A DNA stretch of 64,000 nt, taken from the NCBI RefSeq assembly GCF_005938125.1, contig NZ_VCQN01000003.1:1-64000 (forward strand), given 5' to 3'. Positions 1 to 9,776 of this stretch are shown here, piece after piece. Numbering within the stretch: the stretch's first letter is position 1; every line of letters starts with the position of its first letter. Both the position numbers and the translations under genes were made by a program. The notes under the pieces are model-generated. The model did not search any database. It was not told the DNA's origin and was given only the letters and a program-made list of their open reading frames with translations. The stretch comes from Bacillus sp. BHET2. Its GTDB lineage: Bacteria; Bacillota; Bacilli; Bacillales; Bacillaceae_B.

Positions 1-115
<115 letters not shown>

Positions 116-202
116 CAAATGAACAACTGGTCGATATTCGGCTTTCTTGACATCAATTCTTTATCTAGTTTTGAAGGAACAATCCTTCAATTGAATATTC
201 GT

Positions 203-318
<116 letters not shown>

Positions 319-328
319 AATATGTGAA

Positions 329-358
329 AGAGTAGCCCGTTGTGGTTACTCTTTTTTT
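329..358 (+). terminator. rrn operon terminator
   Basis: Stem AGAGTAG / TTACTCT followed immediately by seven T residues, ten bases after the 5S end. This is a typical intrinsic terminator for the ribosomal RNA operon. Confidence 0.8.
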
Positions 359-398
359 GATTTTGTATATTTGATTTTTCGGATCGGTGTTGGGGAAT

Positions 399-530
399 GA
401 CGCATAAAATGAAAAAATGACGCATAAACGGTTAAAAGTGACGCAATAAATCGTAAAATGACGCATAAATGTTAAAAGTGACGCAATAAATCGTAAAACG
501 ACGCAAATAGGTTCCGAAACGACGCAATAA
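399..530 (+). repeat. Phased 20-bp repeat array 1 (GACGCATAAA core)
   Basis: Seven copies of a GACGCATAAA or GACGCAATAA core start at 399, 419, 440, 460, 480, 500 and 521, so the step is 20,21,20,20,20,21 bases. The cores tend to alternate between an ATGACGCATAAA form and a GTGACGCAATAAA form, giving a roughly 40-bp dimer. The linkers are A-rich (for example GTTAAAAGT, TCGTAAAA). The array sits between the rrn terminator and the AACT microsatellite. No function is known to me; the reverse strand gives only an artefactual open frame. Confidence 0.85.
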
Positions 531-731
531 TTTAAGATTGACCGTTTTAATAGCTGAATATGGAGGCCATTTTTATGAATTTCCTTCTTCCAATACAGAT
601 ATCCAATGAAAATTGGCCGCAAGTGTTCAATCAAAGGATGAAACGAGACTGATTCTATCAAACTTACACATAAATTCGCCTGATAAGTCATGACTTATCA
701 ATGTTCTATAAGTATGTTCAATACTTCACAA

Positions 732-787
<56 letters not shown>

Positions 788-839
788 CATCCAACCAACC
801 AACCACAACCCCAAAACCATACCCAACCAAGCACATCGC

Positions 840-868
840 TTTTCTTCCAAATGAATTCCTTTTATACT
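840..868 (+). promoter_or_regulatory. Putative sigma-A promoter of the peroxiredoxin gene
   Basis: TATACT (863-868) is a good -10. A weak TTTTCT (840-845) lies 17 bases upstream. The ribosome binding site AAAGGAGG follows at 882-889 and the ATG is at 898. The call rests mainly on the -10. Confidence 0.4.
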
Positions 869-897
869 ATACACAAGATCAAAAGGAGGTCATTCAA

Positions 898-1548
898 ATG
901 ATAACTACCAACATGCGTGAACAGTACAATGAATATATCGCTATATTTAAACAGAATGCATCTCAGGACGTACAGGATAAAATGGGGAAAGCCATTGATG
1001 AGCTGGAGAATTCAGACGAGGGTAAGGGTCTTCGTGTCGGTGAGAAGGCACCAAACTTCACCTTACCGGGTGCGGCAGAGAAAGAAGTTCAACTGGTGGA
1101 TGTGTTGAAAGAAGGTCCAGTGATCCTGACGTTCTATCGTGGCGGATGGTGCCCATATTGCAATATGGAGCTGCGTGCGTATCAACAGCTAATGGACGAC
1201 ATTAAAGAAGCAGGTGCAAAACTGATTGCAATCAGTCCGCAAACTCCCGATGCTTCTCTTTCAACACAAGAAAAGAATGAGCTGGATTATTTCGTCCTAA
1301 GTGATGAAGGAAACAAAGTAGCAGATGAATACAATCTTGTGTATAAGCTTCCTCCTTACTTAGTGGAGATCTACAAAGAAAAAGGTCTGGATCTGGAGAA
1401 AGCGAATGATAGTGATTCATGGACGCTTCCTGTTTCTGCGACGTACATCATTAAGCAGGATGGGACCATTGCTTACGAATATACGAAGGCAGATTATAAG
1501 GATCGTGTTGAGCCTTCTGAGGTTGTCGACAAGCTAAAATCGCTATAA
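898..1548 (+). CDS. Peroxiredoxin-like protein (AhpC/TSA family)
   Basis: A 216-residue cytoplasmic thioredoxin-fold peroxidase expected to reduce peroxides with thiols. The N-terminal 45 residues are helical. The AhpC/TSA core follows, with RGGWCPYC giving a CXXC pair at Cys85 and Cys88; this is the layout of the larger peroxiredoxin-like subfamily, distinct from the Tpx and Bcp types. The start is the ATG nine bases after AAAGGAGG. The gene is monocistronic, bounded by its own promoter and a strong terminator. The physiological substrate and reductant are not visible from sequence. Confidence 0.9.
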   Translation: MITTNMREQYNEYIAIFKQNASQDVQDKMGKAIDELENSDEGKGLRVGEKAPNFTLPGAAEKEVQLVDVLKEGPVILTFYRGGWCPYCNMELRAYQQLMDDIKEAGAKLIAISPQTPDASLSTQEKNELDYFVLSDEGNKVADEYNLVYKLPPYLVEIYKEKGLDLEKANDSDSWTLPVSATYIIKQDGTIAYEYTKADYKDRVEPSEVVDKLKSL

Positions 1549-1561
1549 TCCAGAACAGAGG

Positions 1562-1612
1562 AAAACGGCTTTCTGATTGGGATTTTTACCATCAGAAAGC
1601 CGTTTTGTGTTT
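1562..1612 (+). terminator. Terminator of the peroxiredoxin gene
   Basis: A perfect 16-bp stem (1562-1577 with 1591-1606) built on AAAACGGCTTTCTGAT, with a 13-base loop and a T-rich tail. The A-tract on the left arm makes it potentially bidirectional. Confidence 0.85.
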
Positions 1613-1704
1613 TAATGTAATTAAAAGAGGAAAGATACATAGTAAGGCTTCTGATTTTCTAAAAATTGTCATCTGAAATTCATTAGTCATTTTTCTTGAA
1701 GTGG

Positions 1705-1733
1705 TTCATATTATGCCTTTTTTCTAGTAAAAT
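1705..1733 (+). promoter_or_regulatory. Possible promoter of yebE-yebG
   Basis: TTCATA (1705-1710), a 17-base spacer and TAAAAT (1728-1733). The -10 is good and the -35 weak. It lies 50 bases before the yebE start. Confidence 0.35.
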
Positions 1734-1782
1734 AGGAACTTAATTTGAGCAAACTACAAGGAGTAGTGGAGAGAGGAGCATC

Positions 1783-2337
1783 TTGGTGTTAGACAATAGT
1801 TTTGTAATGGTAGCGATTATATTGATGATCAATGTTGTATACGTGTCCTTTTTTACAATCAGAATGATTTTGACGTTAAAGGGTTATCGATATATTGCGG
1901 CTTTTGTGAGTACATTCGAGGTCGTCATTTATGTTGTTGGTCTTGGGCTGGTGCTGGACAATTTGAATGAGATCCAGAACTTGATTGCGTATGCTGTCGG
2001 GTATGGTCTTGGTGTCATTGTCGGGATGAAAATCGAGGAGAAGCTGGCTCTTGGATATATCACCGTGAACGTGATTACGAAGGAATATGATAAGGCTCTC
2101 CCGAATGAGCTACGTGCCCGGGGATACGGGGTGACAAACTGGGAGGCGAATGGACTGGAAGGGAACCGGATGGCCCTGCAGATCCTGACTCCGAGAAAGT
2201 ATGAGATGAAGCTGTATGATACAATTAAAGAGCTTGATCCGAAAGCTTTCATCATTGCATATGAACCGAAAGCGATTCACGGAGGGTTCTGGGTGAAGAC
2301 TGTCCGAAATATTCGTAAAGGAAAATTAAAAGAATGA
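1783..2337 (+). CDS. yebE: YebE, DUF2179/UPF0316 membrane protein
   Basis: A 184-residue integral membrane protein of the UPF0316 family. Roughly residues 5-80 hold three hydrophobic segments, including the glycine-rich [12 protein letters not shown], and the rest is a soluble DUF2179 domain. The function is not established. The start is TTG 1783, with GTG 1786 equally possible, behind GAGAGGAG. It overlaps yebG by four bases. yebE-yebG just before the pur operon is the B. subtilis order and supports the symbol. Confidence 0.85.
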   Translation: MVLDNSFVMVAIILMINVVYVSFFTIRMILTLKGYRYIAAFVSTFEVVIYVVGLGLVLDNLNEIQNLIAYAVGYGLGVIVGMKIEEKLALGYITVNVITKEYDKALPNELRARGYGVTNWEANGLEGNRMALQILTPRKYEMKLYDTIKELDPKAFIIAYEPKAIHGGFWVKTVRNIRKGKLKE

Positions 2338-2534
2338 GTAAAAAGAAATTATTATTTGAAGTACAAGACAAAGAAACGATTGCAGACTGCTTGGATCGTA
2401 TGAAGGAAATGGGATATACGCCGGTCAGACGGATGGAAAAGCCCGTTTTTGAAGAGCAGAAAGAAGGAAAGAAAACGGAATATGTTCCTATTAGGCAAGC
2501 TATTGTGTTTGAAGGAAAAAAGATTGAAGAGTAA
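2334..2534 (+). CDS. yebG: YebG, NETI motif-containing protein
   Basis: A 66-residue small soluble protein with the NETI-like sequence [21 protein letters not shown] near residues 13-33, the only recognisable signature of the family. It is charged, has no membrane segment, and its function is unknown. It overlaps yebE by four bases (ATGA), so the two are translationally coupled. It is the last gene before the purine control region. Confidence 0.85.
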   Translation: MSKKKLLFEVQDKETIADCLDRMKEMGYTPVRRMEKPVFEEQKEGKKTEYVPIRQAIVFEGKKIEE

Positions 2535-2541
2535 ACGCTTC

Positions 2542-2586
2542 AAATCCGAACATTAATTTTCAGACTTTTATTATCGTTCGATTATT
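2542..2586 (+). promoter_or_regulatory. PurR-binding PurBox pair
   Basis: Two inverted half sites: AAATCCGAACATTA at 2542-2555, and the opposite-strand AATAATCGAACGATAATA (2569-2586). The CCGAAC / GTTCG cores and AT-rich flanks match the PurBox pattern that PurR uses in Bacillus to repress pur genes. The pair abuts the -35 of the pur promoter. Confidence 0.8.
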
Positions 2587-2588
2587 CG

Positions 2589-2617
2589 TTGACAGAGTCT
2601 CTTTATCACGTTATGAT
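2589..2617 (+). promoter_or_regulatory. Sigma-A promoter of the purine operon
   Basis: Consensus-like TTGACA (2589-2594), a 17-base spacer and TATGAT (2612-2617). Transcription should start near 2624, placing the whole riboswitch in the leader. Confidence 0.9.
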
Positions 2618-2636
2618 GGAGACAAATAAACCGAAT

Positions 2637-2708
2637 ACCCTCATATAATAATGGGAATATGGCCCATGAGTCTCTACCTGACTACCGTAAATGGTCGGAC
2701 TATGAGGG
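2637..2708 (+). promoter_or_regulatory. Guanine-type purine riboswitch aptamer
   Basis: The aptamer shows the P1 arms CCCTCATA / TATGAGGG, the TATAAT J1/2 segment, P2 (ATGGG with CCCAT), P3 (ACC with GGT) and the conserved CTACCGTAAAT loop. The discriminating pyrimidine, in GGACTATG at 2700, is C, which predicts guanine/hypoxanthine rather than adenine binding. It is the second layer of control after PurR and should terminate transcription when guanine is abundant. Confidence 0.93.
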
Positions 2709-2776
2709 AAAGTAGATGTCTGGATACGGATTTCAGGTTATATACCTTACCTGATAAAGAGGCCCATTCTCTGTAA

Positions 2777-2836
2777 AATACCCAGATCAATTGCTTTCTC
2801 TCCGAGTGTAGAGAACAATTGATCTGGGTATTTTTT
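2777..2836 (+). terminator. Riboswitch-controlled terminator
   Basis: A 17-bp perfect stem (2777-2793 with 2816-2832) and a TTTTTT tail, 46 bases before purE. It is the expression platform of the guanine riboswitch. A competing CAGGT/ACCTG helix around 2733-2752 may form part of the antiterminator, but I could not fold it. Confidence 0.88.
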
Positions 2837-2881
2837 GTTAACGGGGATTCGGATAAATTACGGGAGGTGCCTGTCACCATT

Positions 2882-3361
2882 ATGATATCAGTAATCATGG
2901 GAAGTACATCGGACTGGGAAACAATGAAGCATGCATGTGAGGAATTGGAAGAGTTAGAGATTCCGTTTGAGAAACGTGTTGTATCGGCTCACAGGACGCC
3001 TGATTATATGTTTGAATTTGCGGAAGGTGCCAGAGGCCGTGGAGTGAAAGTTATTATCGCAGGTGCAGGCGGAGCTGCTCATTTACCTGGAATGGTGGCT
3101 GCGAAGACGACGCTGCCTGTAATTGGAGTTCCTGTACAGTCTAAGGCTCTAAACGGAATGGATTCGTTGCTATCGATCGTGCAGATGCCAGGTGGTGTCC
3201 CAGTTGCAACAGTGGCGATAGGGAAGGCAGGAGCGACGAATGCTGGTTTACTTGCCGCACAGATACTTTCGATTGAAGATACAGAGTTGGCATCTGCTTT
3301 GGAGTATAGACGGGAAGCTCTACGGGAAAAAGTGATGGAAAGCAGTGATGACCTTGAATAG
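2882..3361 (+). CDS. purE: PurE, N5-CAIR mutase
   Basis: 159 residues. PurE converts N5-carboxyaminoimidazole ribonucleotide into 4-carboxyaminoimidazole ribonucleotide in de novo purine synthesis. Motifs are [10 protein letters not shown] near the N-terminus and SAHRTPD, which carries the catalytic histidine. An upstream in-frame extension to 2819 would begin inside the terminator hairpin, so the start is ATG 2882 behind GGGAGG, with rather long spacing; ATT 2879 is a remote alternative. It is the first gene of the pur operon and overlaps purK. Confidence 0.96.
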   Translation: MISVIMGSTSDWETMKHACEELEELEIPFEKRVVSAHRTPDYMFEFAEGARGRGVKVIIAGAGGAAHLPGMVAAKTTLPVIGVPVQSKALNGMDSLLSIVQMPGGVPVATVAIGKAGATNAGLLAAQILSIEDTELASALEYRREALREKVMESSDDLE

Positions 3362-4508
3362 GAAGACGATTTTACCAGGACAGATGATTGGGATCATTGG
3401 CGGAGGTCAGCTAGGTCGGATGATGGCCCTTTCTGCGAAACAAAATGGCTTTCGGGTGGCCGTTTTGGATCCTTCGCCCGATTCACCATGTGCCCAAGTA
3501 GCAGATCTTGTAATCACGGCTGGCTTTGACCAGTATGACGCCTTATACAGACTGGCGGAAGAGTGCGACGTGATTACATATGAATTTGAAAATATCGATT
3601 ACGATGCGCTGAAATGGTTGTCTGAACGAGCCTATTTACCTCAAGGGGCGGAATTGATTCGCATTACTCAGGACCGGATTATGGAAAAAGAAGCCCTAAC
3701 GCTTGCAGGGGTGAAAGTCGCTCCATATGCTGTGATTAAACAACAGCAGGATATCTGTGATAATATAGAAAAGCTTGACTATCCAGTGGTTTTGAAAACA
3801 TCAAGGGGCGGTTATGACGGGAAAGGGCAGTATGTGATCCGTAAAGAGGGCGATATTGAAGTAGCCACTGAATTATTGGAGAACGGCCCGTGTGTGTTAG
3901 AGAAATGGATTCCTTTTGACAAAGAGTTATCCGTCATCGTGACGCGGAATCCTGATGGACAGCATACCAACTTCCCAGTAGTGGAAAATATTCATGTGGA
4001 CAACATTTTACATGAAACGATTGCGCCGGCTAGAGTGAGTGAAGAAGTAGCAGATAAAGCGATCGAGATGGCGAAGAGAATCAGTGAGACGCTTGACCTT
4101 GTTGGAACGCTTGCAATTGAAATGTTCCTTACAGAGGAAGGAGACATTTATATCAATGAACTGGCTCCAAGGCCTCATAATTCCGGGCATTATTCAATCG
4201 AAGCATGTGACTTCTCTCAATTCGCCCAACATGTTAAAGCGGTGTGCAACTGGCCACTTGTTCAACCTACCTTATTAAAGAACGCTGTGATGGTTAATCT
4301 ATTAGGAGAGCATATAGAGCCAATTATGAAGGCTCTTCCAAAGCATCCAGACTGGTTCATTCATCTATACGGGAAGGATATACCGAAGCCGAAACGGAAG
4401 ATGGGGCATGTCACTCTTTTAACAAACGATGTGGAAGAGACGTTGACTAGCATAGCTCGCGCTGGAATTTGGAAGGTGCAAGAAAAGATCGGAGGACGAC
4501 TAGTATGA
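3348..4508 (+). CDS. purK: PurK, N5-CAIR synthetase
   Basis: 386 residues. This ATP-grasp enzyme carboxylates aminoimidazole ribonucleotide with bicarbonate and ATP, supplying PurE. The N-terminal [12 protein letters not shown] dinucleotide-like loop, [10 protein letters not shown] and [12 protein letters not shown] are diagnostic. The start is ATG 3348; GTG 3345 and TTG 3354 are in frame. The reading frame overlaps the purE end by 14 bases and the purB start by four, as expected for a tightly packed operon. Confidence 0.95.
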   Translation: MTLNRKTILPGQMIGIIGGGQLGRMMALSAKQNGFRVAVLDPSPDSPCAQVADLVITAGFDQYDALYRLAEECDVITYEFENIDYDALKWLSERAYLPQGAELIRITQDRIMEKEALTLAGVKVAPYAVIKQQQDICDNIEKLDYPVVLKTSRGGYDGKGQYVIRKEGDIEVATELLENGPCVLEKWIPFDKELSVIVTRNPDGQHTNFPVVENIHVDNILHETIAPARVSEEVADKAIEMAKRISETLDLVGTLAIEMFLTEEGDIYINELAPRPHNSGHYSIEACDFSQFAQHVKAVCNWPLVQPTLLKNAVMVNLLGEHIEPIMKALPKHPDWFIHLYGKDIPKPKRKMGHVTLLTNDVEETLTSIARAGIWKVQEKIGGRLV

Positions 4509-5803
4509 TAGAACGTTATACACGCCCTGAAATGGGAGCTATTTGGACAGAGGAAAATCGGTTTCAAGCTTGGCTTGAAGTAGAAATCTTGGCTTGTGAA
4601 GCATGGGCTGAAATCGGGGATATTCCGAAAGAAGATGTTGCGAAGATCCGTGAGAACGCAGGGTTCAATGTGGAACGCATTAATGAAATCGAAGAAGAAA
4701 CGCGCCACGACGTGGTAGCCTTCACAAGAGCAGTATCTGAAACCCTTGGAGATGAAAGAAAATGGGTTCATTACGGACTGACCTCAACAGACGTTGTGGA
4801 TACAGCCCTTTCTTATCAATTAAAGCAGGCCAACGACATCATTCTGAAAGACTTGGAACGATTCGTAGAAATCTTAAAGAACAAGGCGATTGAACACAAA
4901 CATACGGTCATGATGGGTCGTACACACGGCGTTCATGCTGAACCGACTACTTTCGGTTTGAAACTTGCCCTTTGGTATGAAGAGATGAAGCGTAACGTAG
5001 AGCGATTCAAAGCAGCGGCTGATGGAGTAGAATTCGGAAAAATTTCCGGTGCTGTTGGAACGTATGCGAATATTGATCCATTTGTCGAGTCCTATGTGTG
5101 TGAAAGGCTAGGCATTAAGCCGGCTCCTGTTTCAACACAAACATTGCAACGTGATCGTCACGCTCATTATATGGGGACACTTGCACTGATTGCGACTTCT
5201 ATCGAGAAGTTTTCCGTTGAGGTCCGCGGTTTGCAGAAGAGTGAAACACGTGAAGTGGAAGAGTTCTTTGCAAAAGGTCAAAAAGGATCATCGGCTATGC
5301 CTCATAAGCGTAATCCGATCGGTTCTGAGAACATGACAGGGATGGCGCGTGTGATCAGAGGGTACATGCTGACAGCGTATGAGAATGTGCCACTTTGGCA
5401 TGAGCGTGATATCTCTCACTCATCTGCAGAACGTGTAATCCTGCCTGATGCAACGATTGCGCTTAACTACATGCTGAATCGTTTCGGAAATATCATCAAG
5501 AACTTAACGGTATTCCCTGAGAATATGCAGCGCAACATGGATCGTACACTTGGTTTGATCTACTCCCAACGTGTTCTTCTCGCCCTTATTGATAAAGGCA
5601 TGACCCGTGAAGAAGCGTACGATACGGTTCAGCCGAAAGCAATGGAGGCGTGGGAGAAGCAAGTGGCCTTCCGTTCTCTGATTGAAGAGGATGCAACCAT
5701 CACGTCCAAGCTTTCACCGGCTGACATTGATGATTGTTTCGATTACAACTATCACTTAAAACATGTAGATACCATTTTTGAACGTTGTGGCTTAGTAGAA
5801 TAA
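4505..5803 (+). CDS. purB: PurB, adenylosuccinate lyase
   Basis: 432 residues. PurB cleaves SAICAR to AICAR plus fumarate and adenylosuccinate to AMP plus fumarate. It belongs to the fumarase/aspartase superfamily: the signature [10 protein letters not shown] lies near residue 262, and TSTDVVDT and [11 protein letters not shown] carry substrate-binding residues. The ATG at 4505 overlaps the purK stop as ATGA; the in-frame extension to 4469 lies inside purK and is not used. Confidence 0.96.
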   Translation: MIERYTRPEMGAIWTEENRFQAWLEVEILACEAWAEIGDIPKEDVAKIRENAGFNVERINEIEEETRHDVVAFTRAVSETLGDERKWVHYGLTSTDVVDTALSYQLKQANDIILKDLERFVEILKNKAIEHKHTVMMGRTHGVHAEPTTFGLKLALWYEEMKRNVERFKAAADGVEFGKISGAVGTYANIDPFVESYVCERLGIKPAPVSTQTLQRDRHAHYMGTLALIATSIEKFSVEVRGLQKSETREVEEFFAKGQKGSSAMPHKRNPIGSENMTGMARVIRGYMLTAYENVPLWHERDISHSSAERVILPDATIALNYMLNRFGNIIKNLTVFPENMQRNMDRTLGLIYSQRVLLALIDKGMTREEAYDTVQPKAMEAWEKQVAFRSLIEEDATITSKLSPADIDDCFDYNYHLKHVDTIFERCGLVE

Positions 5804-5828
5804 GCCCTTCTGATAAAAGAATAGGGCA

Positions 5829-5858
5829 GGGGTTTTAGCAGAATCCCTTCCTTTTTTT
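5829..5858 (+). terminator. Weak hairpin plus T-tract between purB and purC
   Basis: A six-base stem GGGGTT/AATCCC (one G-U pair) is followed by TTCCTTTTTTT. It is too weak for a firm terminator call, but it could reduce transcription into purC or act as a pause or processing site. Confidence 0.35.
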
Positions 5859-5910
5859 ATGAAAATATAGACTGAAGATTAGCAATATTCAGTAACTAGG
5901 GGGATTTCAC

Positions 5911-6636
5911 ATGGAAAAAGGAACGCTTTTATATGAAGGGAAAGCGAAGCAAATCTTCGAAACGAGTGATGAAGAGGTTGTCTGGATTCAGTATAAGAAT
6001 TCTGCCACTGCTTTCAATGGGGAGAAGAAAGCGGATATCGACGGCAAAGGGGTATTAAATAATAAGATTTCGAGCTTGCTATTTTCAAAGCTCGCTGAAA
6101 AAGGAATAAAGAGTCATTTTATTAAACAGTTATCCGATGATGAGCAGCTGGTCAAACGTGTAGGAATCATTCCGATTGAAGTCGTGGTTCGGAACGTGAT
6201 CGCAGGCAGCCTATCAAAACGACTTGGGAAAGAAGAAGGAACCCCTCTTCAAAAGCCGATCATCGAATTTTACTATAAGGACGATGACCTTGGAGATCCG
6301 CTCATAACGGATGATCATATTGATTTCCTGGAGATTGCTTCACGGGAAGAGCGCGCCGAGATAAGAGATATGGCACTTGAGGTGAATGATGTCCTTCAAG
6401 GGATTTTTCAAGAAGCGGGCGTCACACTTGTCGATTTTAAATTAGAGTTTGGGAAAGATCGTGACGGTGCCATTTTGTTAGGGGATGAAATTTCACCAGA
6501 CACTTGCAGGTTATGGGATGCGGCAACGAACCAAAAGCTTGATAAAGATGTTTTCAGAAGAGATATAGGTAGTTTAACAGAAGTATACTCTATTATTTTA
6601 GAACGCTTAGGAGGAAACAAGCTATGTACAAAGTAA
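5911..6636 (+). CDS. purC: PurC, SAICAR synthetase
   Basis: 241 residues, the usual bacterial length. PurC joins CAIR with aspartate using ATP. LYEGKAKQIF at the N-terminus forms the nucleotide-binding strand-loop, and DEISPDTCRLWD is the family signature near residue 190. The start is ATG 5911 behind AGGGGGA. It overlaps purS by 13 bases. Confidence 0.97.
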   Translation: MEKGTLLYEGKAKQIFETSDEEVVWIQYKNSATAFNGEKKADIDGKGVLNNKISSLLFSKLAEKGIKSHFIKQLSDDEQLVKRVGIIPIEVVVRNVIAGSLSKRLGKEEGTPLQKPIIEFYYKDDDLGDPLITDDHIDFLEIASREERAEIRDMALEVNDVLQGIFQEAGVTLVDFKLEFGKDRDGAILLGDEISPDTCRLWDAATNQKLDKDVFRRDIGSLTEVYSIILERLGGNKLCTK

Positions 6637-6878
6637 AAGTTTATATCACATTAAGAGAAAGTGTATTAGACCCTCAAGGTAGTGTTGTGAAACAAGCGTT
6701 GCATTCAATGGAATTTAAAGCGGTTGAAGATGTGCGCGTAGGAAAGTATATGGAGCTTACTCTTCCATCAACTGTTGAAAACGTTGAAGCGACAGTCGAA
6801 GAAATGTGTCATCGACTACTTGCCAACCCTGTTATCGAGGATTACCGATATGAAATCGAGGAGAGTGTCGCTCAATGA
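6624..6878 (+). CDS. purS: PurS, FGAM synthase subunit
   Basis: 84 residues. PurS is the small structural subunit that bridges PurQ and PurL in the Gram-positive formylglycinamidine ribonucleotide synthase. [17 protein letters not shown] at the N-terminus is characteristic. It lies between purC and purQ with overlaps on both sides, and the AGGAGG lies inside the purC end. Confidence 0.96.
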   Translation: MYKVKVYITLRESVLDPQGSVVKQALHSMEFKAVEDVRVGKYMELTLPSTVENVEATVEEMCHRLLANPVIEDYRYEIEESVAQ

Positions 6879-7561
6879 AGTTTGCAGTGATTGTATTCCC
6901 AGGTTCTAACTGTGACATCGATATGTACCATGCGATCAAAGACGAAATCGGTGAAGAAGTTGAATACGTATGGCACGATGCAGATAATCTGGAAAACTAT
7001 GATGGGATTCTATTACCAGGGGGATTCTCTTACGGGGATTACCTTCGCTCAGGAGCGATTGCCCGTTTCTCGAACGTCATGAAAGAGGTTGTGAAGGCGG
7101 CAGAGCAAGGAAAACCGGTTCTTGGCGTATGCAACGGATTTCAGGTATTACTCGAGACAGGGTTATTGCCGGGAGCCATGCGCCGGAATGATAGCTTGAA
7201 GTTCATTTGCAAAACGGTGCCGTTAAGGGTTGAGAATAATGAAACGATGTTTACAAATGGCTATGAAAAGAATGACGTGATTCAGATTCCGATCGCCCAT
7301 GGTGAAGGAAATTACTTCTGTGATGAAGAAACCATGATCACTTTACGTGAAAACAATCAAATTGTATTCACATATACCGATGAAAATCCGAACGGAAGCG
7401 TTGAAAACATTGCAGGGATTACAAATAAAGCAGGAAATGTCCTCGGGATGATGCCTCACCCTGAGCGGGCAATGGACACTTTACTAGGTAGTGAAGACGG
7501 GAAGAAACTATTTCAATCGATTGTGAAACACTGGAGGGAAAAACATGTCGTTAATGCTTGA
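6875..7561 (+). CDS. purQ: PurQ, FGAM synthase glutaminase subunit
   Basis: 228 residues. This class I glutamine amidotransferase supplies ammonia to PurL. The nucleophile is Cys86 in GVCNGFQ, and the His/Glu pair is in MPHPERAMD near the C-terminus. The N-terminal [10 protein letters not shown] motif is typical. The start ATG overlaps the purS stop (ATGA) and the end overlaps purL by 17 bases. Confidence 0.97.
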   Translation: MKFAVIVFPGSNCDIDMYHAIKDEIGEEVEYVWHDADNLENYDGILLPGGFSYGDYLRSGAIARFSNVMKEVVKAAEQGKPVLGVCNGFQVLLETGLLPGAMRRNDSLKFICKTVPLRVENNETMFTNGYEKNDVIQIPIAHGEGNYFCDEETMITLRENNQIVFTYTDENPNGSVENIAGITNKAGNVLGMMPHPERAMDTLLGSEDGKKLFQSIVKHWREKHVVNA

Positions 7562-9776
7562 ACCAACTTCAACAAAAGTGAAAGAAGAGAAGCTTTATCG
7601 TGAGATGGGTTTAACAGACGAAGAATTTTCAATGGTGGAAAACATTCTGGGAAGAACACCGAACTATACGGAGACTGGTCTTTTCTCTGTTATGTGGTCA
7701 GAGCATTGCAGCTATAAAAATTCGAAGCCTGTACTGATGAAATTTCCAACCACAGGTGAACGGGTTCTTCAAGGACCTGGAGAAGGAGCTGGAATTGTTG
7801 ACATTGGCGATGATCAAGCAGTGGTGTTCAAAATCGAGAGTCACAATCATCCATCAGCGATCGAGCCCTATCAAGGAGCGGCAACAGGTGTTGGGGGTAT
7901 TATACGAGACGTATTCTCGATGGGGGCTAGACCTGTTGCACTCCTCAACTCTTTACGCTTTGGAGAGTTGGATTCTCCTCGTGTTCAGTATCTATTTAAA
8001 GAAGTCGTAGCAGGAATCGCAGGATACGGAAATTGTATCGGAATTCCAACGGTCGGAGGGGAAGTTCAGTTTGATGCTTCTTACGAAGGAAACCCTCTTG
8101 TCAATGCTATGTGTGTTGGATTGATCGATCATAAAGATATTAAAAAGGGCCAGGCTCATGGTGTTGGAAACACAGTCATGTATGTAGGAGCGAAAACGGG
8201 TCGTGACGGCATTCACGGAGCTACTTTCGCATCCGAGGAATTAAATGAAGGATCAGAAGAGAAGCGTCCAGCAGTTCAAGTCGGAGATCCATTCATGGAA
8301 AAATTACTTCTTGAAGCGTGTCTGGAACTAGTTCAGAACGATGCTCTTGTTGGTATTCAGGATATGGGAGCGGCTGGTCTTACAAGTTCATCTGCTGAAA
8401 TGGCAAGTAAAGCGGGATCTGGAATCGAAATGAATCTTGATCTTGTACCACAGCGTGAAAGAGGGATGACTGCTTATGAAATGATGCTCTCAGAATCCCA
8501 AGAGCGTATGCTGATCGTCGTTGAAAAAGGCAGGGAACAAGAGATTGTCGATTTATTTTCCAAATATGACTTAGAAGCGGTTTCAATTGGTAAGGTAACA
8601 GATGATAAGCGTCTTCGTCTGCTTCACAACGGAGAGGTTGTGTCGGATGTGCCGGTTGATGCACTGGCTGAGGAAGCGCCTGTTTATAACAAGCCTTCTC
8701 AAGAAGCGGCGTATTATAAAGAGTTTCAAGCAATGGAGACGCCTGCCCCTAAGGTAGAGGATTACAAAGAAACACTTAAAGCTTTATTGCAGCAGCCGAC
8801 GATCGCAAGTAAAGAATGGGTATACGATCAATATGATCATCAAGTACGAACAAGTACCGTAGTGAGTCCAGGTTCAGATGCAGCGGTTGTCCGCGTACGT
8901 GGTACACGAAAAGCCCTTGCTATGACCACGGATTGTAATTCCCGTTACCTTTACTTAGACCCTGAAGTCGGAGGAAAGATCGCAGTAGCAGAGGCAGCGC
9001 GTAATATTGTTTGTTCAGGAGCGATTCCACTTGCGATTACAGACTGCTTAAACTTCGGAAATCCTGAGAAGCCGGAAATCTTCTGGCAGATTGAAAAGTC
9101 CGTTGACGGAATGAGTGAAGCTTGCCGTGAGCTGTCCACTCCGGTCATCGGTGGAAATGTTTCCTTGTACAACGAATCGATGGGTACTGCCATATATCCA
9201 ACGCCTGTTGTAGGAATGGTTGGTTTGATTGAAGACCTCGATCACATTACGACACAAAGCTTTAAGGAAGCTGGAGATCATATTTATGTGATTGGTGAAA
9301 CCCATGAAGAGTTTGGTGGAAGTGAGCTTCAAAAGCTGACAGCAGGAAAGATCTTCGGCAAAGCACCAACAATCGATTTGAAAACGGAGCTTCGCCGTCA
9401 AATGCAGCTGTTAGAAGCAATCCAAAAAGGGCTTGTGGCATCTGCACATGATATCGCTGAAGGTGGATTCGCTGTGGCTCTTGCAGAATCAACTTTTGGA
9501 ACAAAAGGATTGGGAGCGAATGTTCAGGTTTCAGGTGACAACCATGTTACTGACCTATTCAGTGAAACACAATCCAGATTCATCGTTTCAGTCAAACCGG
9601 AAAACAAGGATCAATTCGAGAAGCTTGTTCCAGATGCGAAAGCAGTAGGAAATGTAGCAGAACACGGAAAAATTAATGTGGCATCTGGAAAAGATACCAT
9701 CCTAGAAGCTTTAACAGAAGAATTAGAGTCAGCTTGGAAAGGAGCGATCCCATGCCTGCTGAAATCAAAGGTTTAA
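7545..9776 (+). CDS. purL: PurL, FGAM synthase synthetase subunit
   Basis: 743 residues, the small (PurS/PurQ-dependent) form and not the 1,300-residue fused enzyme of Gram-negatives. PurL converts FGAR to FGAM using ATP and ammonia from PurQ. It shows tandem AIRS-type domains, [12 protein letters not shown] near residue 50, SHNHPSA with the ATP-binding histidine, and GGNVSLYNE in the second half. The start is ATG 7545 behind CTGGAGGG. It overlaps purF by 25 bases. Confidence 0.97.
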   Translation: MSLMLEPTSTKVKEEKLYREMGLTDEEFSMVENILGRTPNYTETGLFSVMWSEHCSYKNSKPVLMKFPTTGERVLQGPGEGAGIVDIGDDQAVVFKIESHNHPSAIEPYQGAATGVGGIIRDVFSMGARPVALLNSLRFGELDSPRVQYLFKEVVAGIAGYGNCIGIPTVGGEVQFDASYEGNPLVNAMCVGLIDHKDIKKGQAHGVGNTVMYVGAKTGRDGIHGATFASEELNEGSEEKRPAVQVGDPFMEKLLLEACLELVQNDALVGIQDMGAAGLTSSSAEMASKAGSGIEMNLDLVPQRERGMTAYEMMLSESQERMLIVVEKGREQEIVDLFSKYDLEAVSIGKVTDDKRLRLLHNGEVVSDVPVDALAEEAPVYNKPSQEAAYYKEFQAMETPAPKVEDYKETLKALLQQPTIASKEWVYDQYDHQVRTSTVVSPGSDAAVVRVRGTRKALAMTTDCNSRYLYLDPEVGGKIAVAEAARNIVCSGAIPLAITDCLNFGNPEKPEIFWQIEKSVDGMSEACRELSTPVIGGNVSLYNESMGTAIYPTPVVGMVGLIEDLDHITTQSFKEAGDHIYVIGETHEEFGGSELQKLTAGKIFGKAPTIDLKTELRRQMQLLEAIQKGLVASAHDIAEGGFAVALAESTFGTKGLGANVQVSGDNHVTDLFSETQSRFIVSVKPENKDQFEKLVPDAKAVGNVAEHGKINVASGKDTILEALTEELESAWKGAIPCLLKSKV

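Noticed and set aside
319-328. tRNA genes after 5S rRNA
   Set aside because: No cloverleaf with GTTCGANTC and CCA was found after the 5S terminator or elsewhere in the window.
399-530. CRISPR array
   Set aside because: Conserved core is only about 10 bases and linkers about 10 bases; no cas genes, and linkers are themselves repetitive.
575-652. 25-codon frame behind GGAGG
   Set aside because: Too short, no terminator or promoter, and sits between two repeat tracts; kept only as a note.
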